In this document: positions 54,812-64,000 of the stretch, one piece after another
Layout: every line of letters begins with the position of its first letter
Numbering within the stretch: position 1 is the stretch's first letter
Origin: Scedosporium boydii
Lineage: Eukaryota; Ascomycota; Sordariomycetes; Microascales; Microascaceae
Length of the DNA stretch: 64,000 nucleotides
Assembly: GCA_002221725.1 (NCBI GenBank)
Contig: NJFT01000037.1
Coordinates: 124,001 to 188,000, forward strand
Reading direction: 5' to 3'
Position numbers and translations under genes: made by a program
The notes under the pieces: model-generated
Seen by the model: only the letters and a program-made list of their open reading frames with translations
Databases searched by the model: none
Told to the model about the DNA's origin: nothing

Positions 54812-57622
54812 CTAGGCCCAACCTTGGAACCTGGTGCCACGAATTCCAGTCTCCAGCATCTCCGCAAGTAGGTCCCACTTGGAAGCCGCTGGATCGCTTG
54901 TCGCTCTCGCAACAGCTCTCAGACCATCGCTTACAAACTTGAGATGCCTGTCGAAAGCCGAATGTATTCCCAAAACGATATCCTTAAACGACCTCATGTC
55001 ATGGCTGTCATCAAGCCGACTATGGACACTAGCGTCATCGTCGTCATCATCATCGTCCGAAGTGTCAGCATTCCGTCTCGACCTCGCAGTGGCGCGGCGG
55101 GATGGTGTCGCCCTCAGTGGAGGCCGAGCTGGCGACGATATGACTGATAGACGAGATATTTCCTGCATCTCTTCGCTCTCTTTCAACGCATTAAGAACGT
55201 ACGCCTTCTCTAACTGGATCGTCAAGTCAAGGATGTCGAGAATGCCGTCGCGAATGGGCTTTAATTTACTTCCCAGACAACATTCGTCAAGCACTCGTTT
55301 CGTGAAGGCGAGATGGACTTCCGCCATGGCATCGACATCATGGGATTCTTCAAGATCGGCCCGCAATCTTCCACAATTCGGGGCCAGCACAAGAGTTGTC
55401 AAGTAGCTCTGGAAGGTGCTGCAGAACCAGAGTAATTTGGAACGGACGAGGTAATAGGTACTTCGATCGTCCCAGTTCTCTGCGTCGGTCACATCGTTGG
55501 CAAGGAGCCGGTGCTTTTTCAGCATGTAATATGCGCGGCGCAGCTGGAGAAGCAATGTGAAAACACTTTTGTATCTCACGATGCTTTCCTCCGCCAGTAT
55601 CATCTGGACTGGCCACCGGACGATATAGGACAGGGTAATCTCCGGAAGGAGCTTTCGAACAAAATCCCGTGCCGTGATGGCCGGAATGCGCCGACCACGT
55701 GGCTCAATCATGACGGAGATGCGGTGCTGGGCCAAGCGGGATGAGTACACTTCCTGTGCTAGCGCCGTCACCGCATACCTGTCGCGCCAGCCTACGTTTA
55801 GCGCATCAAGTTTCTTAAAGATGGATGTGCAAAACGAGTCCGCCAAGTAGCCATCCGACATGAAGTAGAGGACCTGCATCGCCTCGAGATCTGTCCACAG
55901 GCCGCAGGATTCCAAAAGGATGTTTTTCAGAGCGAGCGCAGTGGCTTGGTGCTTGCTCTCAATCCATCTCTCAAAAGCGCTATCGAAGAGCTCGGTAAAT
56001 GGGGCGAGGTCTGATGAAGAGGCGAACATGGTGTCGAAATCAAAGATGGGGACCTTGTCTTCTCCGAGACCGCCATTCCTCACGCGAGTATATTTGCCCA
56101 GATGCTTGAGAATCACAATGCTTTTCCCCGCGATAAATATTTTGTTGGCAGACGGGGAGAGAAAGGCCGGAGCGTACAGGCTGCCATCGGCGGTACGCCT
56201 AAGCCTGAATTGGCTCGCCCAGATCTGATTGAGTGGCACATGAGTTGCGGACTGGGACACAAAGAAGATTTTATCTCCAGGTACCAGCTCGCCCTCTTGC
56301 ATCCAAAGCCGAATGGGGCGCATATAGTAGCGGAAGCAGTCGAAGAAGATGCGGCCTAAAACTTGGAACGTTGCCCTTCTACCCGCGACTTGAGCGATAC
56401 CGATCTCCTGGAATAGGAGTTCAAGGTACCGAAAAGAGCCTTGATTCGGCTCCTCAAGCTGCTGTAGGATTTCAGAGAGCCTGTTCAGAGGTTCCATGGG
56501 AGCTCGCAGCTCATCTGATACGGCCATCAGGCTGACAATTACGTCCTGTTCGAGGCTTAGAATGCGAGCCTCGATATCCGTCACCTGGCTATCAAAGGAA
56601 TGCAAAATCCGCGTTACGCAGTCTTGAAACACCTGTATGTGAGGTGCGCTCTGGAAACGCCCAGAAAAGGCACGCAAGACACCCAATTTTCGTCCCGTTT
56701 CAGCGAAAGAGGTGATCAAAGACTTGTACGACTCCCACGAGACGTCGGATATTTGATAGGCAAAATTCGGAACGTAGTCCTTTGAGAATAAGGTCGTGCT
56801 ATGACCTCTCAACATGGAGAGGAATTCCCGGAGAACCTGTAACTCGTCAATGGCGACCTTCCGAGACTTGTCCTCCGAGTGTTGGAACGGTGTATGTAAC
56901 CTCCACTCCTGGGCCTTCGTCAAGGCGTCTAGGGTTGGTCGGTCTTGGCAGTCGACAACTAGGTCCTCCGTGGTCCGCGCTGGGTCTGGAACTTGTTCAG
57001 ACACAGGGGAGTCGGGTTCGCTACTGGATTCCGACAAGAACTCATCATAGGCGTCACCGTCGGAATCGTGAAAATCAATGGACGCCCATAAGTCCGGTTC
57101 GTTAGCCCATCCATCCTCCTTTGCGATGTCCTCCCATCTCAATTGAGGTTCGGGTTCTGGAGCGGGCGGCCGGAGATCATCAAGGTCTTCAAGGCTCGTG
57201 TTCTGAAGAGGACGATCGGACAGTTCGAGAAGAAGATGGAGAAAGTCGGGGTGCCATTGCGCTTCCGCAGTGCCCAAAGTGTTTAAGCGTTCGCGTAAGG
57301 CATCCGCTAGAGCCTCGCGATGGTGGATTCGAAACGTTTCTTCCAGGCCATTTAATGTTTTCTCGACCTCGAACTGGTTTGTGCGAAGGAAATTATGAGT
57401 GCGGAGGCGGCGCACTGCGCGTTCGCGGTATTGGCTGAACTTTCTAGCTTGAGACTGAAAAATAAATGCGAGTCAGAACTCTGGCCACGGACGCAACACG
57501 ACGGAAACAACGCTAGCTTAGCGGTACTGCCTGGTGTTTCGCCAACGAACCTCTTGGGAAACACCGGTGATAGCTTCTACGAGATCACCTGCGAGTGCGG
57601 CAAGCTCTGCCTGGAAGGCCAT
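54812..57622 (-). CDS. Gamma-tubulin complex component (Spc97/Spc98 family, GCP5-like)
   Basis: Two exons, 57551-57622 and 54812-57454; 96-bp intron (donor GTTCGT, TTTCAG end); 904 residues. Exon 1 gives MAFQAELAALAGDLVEAITGVSQE, joined in phase to SQARKFSQYRERAVRRLRTHNF. Residues about 110-150 (WEDIAKEDGW..DLWASIDFHDSD) and the following LTKAQEWRLHTPFQ resemble the N-terminal region of GCP5 proteins, and the C-terminal half (ALALKNILLESCGLWTDLEAMQVLYFMSDG, KLDALNVGWRDRYAVTALAQEVY, VRWPVQMILAEESIVRYKSVFTLLLQLRRAYYML) is the conserved grip 2 region that binds gamma-tubulin. A Ser/Arg-rich patch with a poly-Asp run near residue 815 interrupts it. It should form part of the gamma-tubulin ring complex nucleating microtubules at spindle pole bodies; GCP5 versus GCP4/6 is assigned from memory. 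Confidence 0.85.
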
Positions 57623-58864
57623 TGCGGATGAATGTTGATTGTGCTACCAGTGGAAGTAGGCAGGCGAAGGTCATCTTGGTAATAAAAGCCAATCCATTTC
57701 AATACCTGGCGCGGACGGGATATTTTTCGAAATTGAATGCGAGAGGGCGCGTGGGACTGCGTTAAGGGTAATTTGATTGTAGAGGTCGATTTAAGGGAAC
57801 GATGAACGAAGGGCAGCTTAATCGTTGGCGTCCCCTGCAACGCGACGCGAATTGCCAGTTGATTGTTCAATTGTTGCTTTCATAAAGGAATGGTGCTGAC
57901 AAACCGGAAATTCCTGATCAACGTCTTGGTGGGATCTGGGATCTGGGACAATTGTTGCCAATTGACAAGGAACTTTTCAATATTCTCGGGTGCGCTTCCA
58001 ACATGCTCCCTTGAGGCAGTGAGAAAGATTGTCCGATCGCTTGGTCTTTTGGCGTCAACCTGGTTTCTGTTCTAAATAAGACCTACCTCTGCTTCGGGGG
58101 CATAAAATCTTGGTAAATATATCAAATTTGATATAGGCTGAAGTGTGTGCATCTCAGTGTTCATCGTTCGCTTTGCGGCGCTGTCATAGATTAAATTGTT
58201 AGGAGATCTAGTTTAGATGTACCAAGTAACTTACCATCCTTCTAACAAGGCTTAGGCTCTGCCAATTGCCAATGCGACCCTGGAAAATCGTCGATCGAAG
58301 CTTTTTCCCCTGCTTCTACGTTGCATCCTTCGACGCCTTCTCTGACCCACGTCCAGCCAAGCCATTCCATTCCGCTTCGGTTTTTAATTTTTCTGCCTTT
58401 CCTACTCTTTATTGACGATAAATGTTTTTAGGGTTCAGGAGGCAATTGTTTTCTCTCCTTGTTGTGTCTTTTTTGTTTTATTTTCCCGTGTCTCGTCGTC
58501 CAGCATCTGACAAGCCCGAGATGTCCGCAACGGCCTAGTGCATTCCATTAGTTGTACAATTGCATTGCCCCTTTTTTTTTCGATCAGGTCCTCTGATCCT
58601 GCAAACTTCTTGTTCCCCCCTCGACGCCGCCCGTCTCTCTTCTTTCTAGGAGAAAAGGAAAGATACATCAAGAGCGCATCTCCTCACTTTCCCTCCTAAT
58701 TATCTTCGGGTGGTTTTTTTTTTCCCCTTCGTCTTTCTTTTGCGCCTTTGCGCCTTCAATTCCAATAGCCCAACTTAACGACGTGACTTGCCCATCTTGG
58801 AGATTCCGCCCTAGCTGCCCCTTCCACGCGCTGATATCGCCAACTCACGCGCAATCCTTTTGAA
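57623..58864. promoter_or_regulatory. Divergent intergenic region, GCP5-like / GT15 mannosyltransferase
   Basis: 1.24 kb. Contains an 18-bp perfect AT-rich palindrome TATATCAAATTTGATATA at 58119-58136 and a T/C-rich leader tract (58570-58760) before the mannosyltransferase gene. No gene recognised. Confidence 0.5.
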
Positions 58865-60323
58865 ATGGCTGTAGCCAGGCCAGTTCGAGCTCTTGGGCTC
58901 GCCGCCATCATCTTATGGTGCTTCTTTCTCTATGAGATGTTCTCGCCCACCGTCCAGCCGATAGCATCGTCGGCGGACAATCCGAAGCTCGAAAATATGG
59001 AGCACGACCCTATGGGGGATCGTACGTCGAATCCATCCCCTCAAGCCGTCTTTTGAATGAACGATATAGACCCGACGACAAGATGAACTATGCGCTAACG
59101 TCGTCTTTCAATTCTGTATAGCTACTGGAGAGCCCGAGGGAGCCCTGCACCGCACCTCCGACCGCTACGCGCCCGGCATCGAAGACTCCGACAGGATTAG
59201 CGCCACGCTCCTGGCTCTTGTAAGGAACGAGGAGATGGACGGAATGGTCCAGGCGATGGAAGATCTGGAGCGAACATGGAACAACAAGTTCAACTACCCC
59301 TGGACCTTTTTCAATGATGTTCCCTTCTCCGACGAGTTCAAGGCCAAGACTTCTGCCGCCACAAAGGCCGAGTGTAGATACGGTACGTGATGGTGCATAG
59401 AGGGGATAAGGAATGTCATTTGCGCCTCCGCTTGACTAACCATTGCGCGCTCGATATAGAGGTTATTCCCAAGGAACACTGGGAAGTGCCCTCGTGGATC
59501 AACTCCGACCTTCAAGACGCCTCGGCGAAGCTCCTCGAAGATAGCGGTGTGCAGTATGCCAAGATGACTTCTTACCACCAGATGTGCCGGTGGAACAGCG
59601 GCATGTTCTACAAGCACCCCGCCCTCAAGGAGGTCCAGTACTACTGGCGCGTCGAGCCCAACGTCCACTTCTTCTGCGATGTCGATTACGATGTGTTCCG
59701 ATTCATGCAGGACAACAATAAGACCTACGGCTTCACGATCAACCTCTACGACGACCCCAAGTCTATCGAAACTCTTTGGCCCGAGACCCTCAAGTTCATC
59801 GCTGCGAACCCCGATACCATCCACGAGAACAATGCCATGGCCTGGCTCACGGATAGCAAGCGCCGCCCGAACCACAACGCCAAGGCGAACGGTTACTCTA
59901 CATGCCATTTCTGGAGCAACTTCGAAATTGGCGACATGACTTTCTGGCGGAGCAAGGCGTACGAGGACTACTTCAACCATCTCGACCGAGCCGGTGGTTT
60001 CTTCTATGAGCGCTGGGGCGATGCCCCCGTGCACAGTATCGGTCTCGGACTCTTCGAGGACGCCAACCGTATTCACTGGTATGTGTAAACTTTTTTTTTT
60101 CCTCTTCTTCGACCTAGAATCGCCCTTAGTCAAGGCCGCTCGCTAATCATATTTCCTCTTTCCTAGGTTCCGTGATATCGGCTATCAGCACGTACCCTTC
60201 CTCAACTGTCCCAACTCGCCCAAGTGCAAGGGCTGCGAGACTGGCAAGATGTACCAGGGCGAGGACTTCCTCCGTCATGAGGACTGCCGACCCAACTGGT
60301 TCAAGTACGTTGGTTCTGGCTGA
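58865..60323 (+). CDS. Alpha-1,2-mannosyltransferase, GT15 (KRE2/MNT1/KTR family)
   Basis: Four exons: 58865-59021, 59122-59382, 59460-60078, 60167-60323; 397 residues. Type II topology: short basic N-terminus, one membrane anchor (about 10-26), a stem, then the GT15 catalytic domain. Family markers: ISATLLALVRNEEMDGMVQAM, KFNYPWTFFNDVPFSDEFK, IPKEHWEVPSWI, CRWNSGMFYKHPAL, the acidic catalytic region YYWRVEPNVHFFCDVDYDVF (nucleophile-type Glu in RVEP), and CHFWSNFEIGDMTFWR. Cysteines in CPNSPKCKGCETGK and EDCRPNW near the C-terminus are conserved in the family. The enzyme adds alpha-1,2-mannose from GDP-mannose to O-linked and N-linked glycans of secreted and wall proteins in the Golgi. The yeast family has nine members, so a one-to-one orthologue is not claimed. 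Confidence 0.95.
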
Positions 60324-60820
60324 ACGAACCCTCCATCGGACCTTTTACGAACCACGAACGAAACTGCACGTCGCTTTTACTCTTAATTGCAATTCCTCGG
60401 GAACGAAAGCGGGCCTAGAGCTGTCGTCTTCCAAGGTTTTGGTTGGCTGACCGTCCGGCGTTAATGAAACTTGTTTGGTTTGGCATTCGCGGGTGTTCGG
60501 CGTTGGATCGGGACTTTTCCTCTTTTTTTCCCTCACTTGATCTCTTCCCAGCCGTGACTTGGCTGTTTCGAGAACATAGTGAAGTTACCCGAGAAGCTCG
60601 AGTGTAATTGCACCAGCGAGCGGGAAATAATAAACTGTACGTGTACAAATGTAGAAGTAATACTCTGGTGTGGCAGAGTGAGAAACGAAATAGATTCGAA
60701 GAAACAAAACAGCCAAGCCCGCGCCATCGTGATTACCATCTAATGTTCCTTTTGCGAGTGAGAGAATATACATGCTATACCCAGATCCACAAGAACCTCT
60801 CATATTTTGGCGATATCCTC
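60324..60820. other. Convergent 3' region between mannosyltransferase and WD40 gene
   Basis: 497 bp of 3' flanks; no gene, RNA or repeat recognised. Confidence 0.5.
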
Positions 60821-61983
60821 CTACCCAGCTCCGTAGACCGTTACCACACCAGACATGCCTCCCACGCAAAACTGGTCTCCCCATCCGCCCTCCCTCCACG
60901 CCACACAACTAATCACATTATTCTGCCTCTTCTCCTTCCCGTCCCTCCCGACGACCCTCTTCCGATTCTGCTGCCCCATCGGACCCCAAGGCACCTGGAT
61001 CCTCGCAACAACCTTCCCCGAAAGCAAATCCCAAGCCCAAACCCTCCCCTCCCCACTCTCCAACGTCGCCGCATCAGCCCCCAACAGCTCATCCCCAGCA
61101 ACAACGTACCTCTCCCTCCCGCCCAACACAGCCTGCACCCTCAACTCCTTATTCAACCAAGCCCCATGCTCAAAAGTCTTCAGACACGTCCCCTTCTCCC
61201 TATCCATCAGCCTCAACTTACTATCCAGCGTCCCCACCAACATGGCCGTCCCGTCCCTCGTGAGATCCAAGCTCGTGACGCTCGCCCCCATCGTGTCGCT
61301 CACGCACGTCCCCATGCGTATATCGTACGCCCTCACGACGCCGTCCACGCTGCCCACTATAATCTCGGGACCTCGGACGACGAGACACGTCACGGCATCC
61401 CGAGCCTCGTCGAGGACCTGGATCGGTTTGGCGCTTTGGCTCTTCACGTCCCAGATCCGCACCGACGTGTCGAAGCCCCCAGATACGAGGACGCTGTCCC
61501 CTTCGCCGCCGAAACTCACGCAGTTGATCCGCGCCGAGTGACCTTGTGGCCCGCCGCCGAACCGCCGGATCGTCTGCGCCGTCGTCACGTCCCAGAGGAA
61601 TACGAGCCGGTCCCCGCCCGAGGACGCGAATCGCTCGTTGTCGGTTGAGACGCTGATGCTGAGCACTTCGTAGCCGTGCGCCGAGTACGTCTGGATGAGT
61701 TTTCCTTGAGGAATCGATGGCTGTGAGCTCCGGGACGCTGACGTGATGGTGGTGGTGGCGTTGCTGGGGGCTGGGACCGTGGTGCTGGGGTTGTAGAGTC
61801 GTATCGACCGGTCCGAAGAGCCCGCGAGTATATACGTTCCCGGCGACGATGAGTATGTCACGGCATGAACAGGACCTGTCAAAACCGTTAGCGCTCTGTT
61901 GTTGTAAAGAATCCTTGACGTACGCAAACAGGCTCACCATTGGCGCCCAGCAATTGGGCCACTGGTTTATCTGGAAATGACAT
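60821..61983 (-). CDS. WD40-repeat protein, WDR83/MORG1-like
   Basis: Two exons on the minus strand, 61938-61983 and 60821-61875; 62-bp intron (GTGAGC...GACAG); 366 residues. Starts MSFPDKPVAQLLGANGPVHAVTYSS. Seven WD-type blades are suggested by repeated GH/WD ends: YILAGSSDRSIRLYNP, FASSGGDRLVFLWDV, VLVSGGFDTSVRIWDV, IIVGSVDGVVRAYDIR, MLVGTLDSKLRLMD, GRVWAWDLLSGKVVARI and FCVGGMSGVVTVY. The order and spacing, especially RRFGGGPQGHSARINCVSF and RDAVTCLVVRGPEIIVGSVDG, match WDR83/MORG1, a scaffold of MAPK signalling that also associates with spliceosomes. Between blades 1 and 2 there is a Ser/Thr/Ala-rich loop absent from the human protein. Function in fungi is not established. Confidence 0.85.
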
Positions 61984-63417
61984 TTCTTCATATTATCCAT
62001 ACGGCCGATTACCATCTCATGTCATGCCGAAAAGACAAAATGACAATGAAGCCCCCAGGCTCCGTATTTTTACCTACTTCACTCTTCCGTGCCGCGAACA
62101 GTTTGAGTTATTGTGTGAGGTTTATGAAGACCGAGCTTCGTTAAATTCATAGTATTGAATGTACTGGTTTATCGAGGAAGCGAGGAGGTGGCTGTTATTG
62201 GTCAGGCGGCAACAAATGTCGGACGGCTGTCCCCGACGTCTGCACCTCCCCGAGTCTGATATCATGAACCCCTTGATCCCTACTTGACGTTTGATTGATA
62301 CAAATCGAATGCAAATCTTTGCTAATCATGTCACCTGTTTGTTACCTTCCGATCCCCTGTGAACTTTGAGACACTCCTAGGAAAAGTCCCCATGTATTTG
62401 GGTTGTCTGTATTGTAAAGCATGAGCAAAAACAGCATCTGAATCTTAAAGCACCATCCATGTAATATTAATACACTCTCCCATATAGGAAGATCAAGAAA
62501 TGAGACAGGGCGCCGTCCTGATTCTGGCACCTCTTCATCTTTACCAAGATGGTTCAAAGCCGACCCCAAATCTAGCGCATCACCTCCACCGCCCAGCTAT
62601 AGCCTCCCAACCACGCCTCATATATAGGGTATTTGTTGTGACATAAGAAGGGAGAACTCGAGCCGAAAAAAAGACAAAGGAAAAATGAAAGGACAAGACC
62701 ACCTAGCGAGGAAACGCCTCGCACCCTTTCCGTTACCCAGATGGTCGTCCCTTTGACATGGCTCCCTTTTGATTCGGCCGTAGACATGACATGCGCTAAC
62801 CTCCATGATGCTTCAGTGAGCTCTTTAACCAATCCATCTCCAAATTCCAATCATAATACCAATAACCCATAAGAAACCCATTTTGAAAGGAGTTGAACCG
62901 GTACGCCGATGCATGCGATATATCAAGTTTAAAAGAAACGGGAGCGCAGAGACTCGGGCGTGTAAAAATGACAGAAGACGAATAGAAAACAAAACAAAAT
63001 TGATGATGGCTGGGGTTCAGCCTCGTGGAGGGACAGATTCCCTATGATTCTTCAGCTGCGAAATCCAAAAAGGCAGACCGGGTAAAGAATGGACTATGCT
63101 CGTTGAATTCGACACATTGATTTCGACAAGGGTGGTAGTGGTAACCGCATCCGCTACCGGCCAACCATTTGATTGATGGCCGCGATTCGTTTCGCGGGTG
63201 GGGTTGGAAGAACCGAGTCACACCGACTCCACTTGCCTCCGCTGCTGTGGTGAACAGAACGCCTGACCTTCTCGTCCGGGAGCTATGCTCGAGAGACCAA
63301 GTTGGGGTCGTCTACGGTTGCTGTCATCATTTTCCAGAGCGCAACACGTAACTTAGATCCTGAACTCGGAGAAAGAAGGTCCAGGCACGGACCGGGGAGC
63401 GAGGCGAACCGATCTGT
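61984..63417. other. 1.4-kb region, no gene seen
   Basis: Contains the upstream region of the WD40 gene. Short minus-strand frames at 62572-62850 have no family features. No RNA gene or repeat recognised. Confidence 0.45.
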
Positions 63418-63964
63418 TCAACCGGAATTGGTAACGAAGTGCGCGGCTCCCGCAGCCCGCAGCCCGCAGCCACCCCGGTTGTGCATTGGTCCGCTCGCTA
63501 TGCCGAAAACAATGATAAGCAGTGTGGGAATATGTCGAGCAGAGCAACAGTCCGGCCCGAGATTCAGTTTAGGGGCCGCATCTTCCCGGGCAGAAATAGG
63601 AACAGACTGCAACCACAGGCGAAAGATATAAACTCGCAAGCTCTCAAGATCTTCTTCGCCATAGCGGGGATGGACAACAGACAGTGCCATTATCTTCGGA
63701 AGTCGCGCCTGGAGTTCATACATGTGAGTATTCCTGAAATCCAAAACGTCGGCTTTTTTCGATTGACGGATACACTGGCTTAAGGCGCAGGAGATGCTGG
63801 GCGTTTCCTGGAGGCAGTAGTGCGGGGATTGGTAACATACGGGTCTGGTTGCCAGGGTCTATGAAGGACGTCCTCGTGGATTCGAGGCAACTCAATGCCT
63901 TGAGGCTGCCAGGCTGGTTTGTGAACCTCTGAAGCTTGATGCAATCGCTGGGGCTCAGAAGGAA
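63418..63964 (-). CDS. Partial hypothetical gene at right edge (possible LRR/F-box-type protein)
   Basis: A phase-consistent model joins 63841-63964 to 63418-63752 across an 88-bp intron (GTATGT donor, AAAAAAG end). It yields FLLSPSDCIKLQRFTNQPGS, LKALSCLESTRTSFIDPGNQT, then PDVLDFRNTHMYELQARLPKIMALSV and a longer tail of lower quality ending at 63418. The Leu-spaced pattern with FIDPGNQ..ELQARLP is reminiscent of the C-terminal leucine-rich part of fungal F-box proteins, but no F-box is visible in the window and the upstream frame closes at about 63992, so further exons would lie beyond the edge after a CCCCAG acceptor at 63965. The tail beyond about 63650 may be non-coding. Low certainty. 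Confidence 0.3.
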
Positions 63965-64000
63965 CTGGGGAGTAGCCCCCATAACCAACCCTTATTCTCT

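Noticed and set aside
60608..61648. 346-codon plus-strand frame over the WD40 gene
   Set aside because: Pro/His/Arg-rich antisense shadow; the WD40 frame on the other strand is unambiguous.

Overview
The window is nuclear DNA from a filamentous ascomycete (Pezizomycotina, most likely Sordariomycetes). The evidence is short GT-AG introns of about 50-170 bp with CTAAC/CTGAC-like branch sites, compact genes separated by 0.3-6.5 kb, pyrimidine-rich leader tracts, and gene families typical of filamentous fungi (NMR/NmrA nitrogen regulator with a long N-terminus, DUF7580 protein, RFTS-domain chromatin protein, secreted saposin-type sphingomyelinase, GT15 mannosyltransferase). The species cannot be named from sequence alone.

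Layout, left to right. 1-2794 is an accessory-looking divergent pair: a truncated fungal-specific protein leaving the left edge and a DUF7580 protein. 3835-8014 holds a PPPDE-thioredoxin-PUL fusion and a CobW-type metallochaperone GTPase. 10692-17510 holds an ABCC/YOR1-like transporter and, convergent to it, a CSI2-like membrane protein; a perfect 18-bp inverted repeat sits between them. 18816-19809 is FCF1 (six exons). A 6.5-kb gene-free stretch with a cluster of a short palindrome then leads to the nitrogen repression regulator NMR (26347-27795). 29511-31619 is the divergent pair ERG2/CSL4. 33852-36970 is a convergent pair, a Sec2-type GEF-domain protein and PUS4. 37852-40254 is an RFTS-domain protein, 42158-44404 an acid sphingomyelinase. 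45102-47608 is V-ATPase subunit A (VMA1, at least seven exons), with a long uninterrupted frame continuing in phase upstream of its start. 50201-57622 carries an asparaginase-ankyrin protein, RPB11, a HemK/MTQ1 methyltransferase and a gamma-tubulin complex protein. 58865-61983 carries a GT15 mannosyltransferase and a WDR83-like WD40 protein. A partial, unrecognised gene probably leaves the right edge.

Most genes are single-copy housekeeping functions (RNA processing, transcription, sterol synthesis, vacuolar acidification, secretion, microtubule nucleation) and there is no biosynthetic cluster, transposon or CRISPR-like array. All spliced models given below were built by hand so that donor, acceptor and reading phase agree; exon coordinates are stated in each entry. 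The least expected signals are the VMA1 upstream frame, the DUF7580 kinase-like fold remnant, the tRNA-like element near 9.8 kb, the 18-bp inverted repeat near 16.1 kb, and the TACTTCGTA palindromes upstream of NMR.
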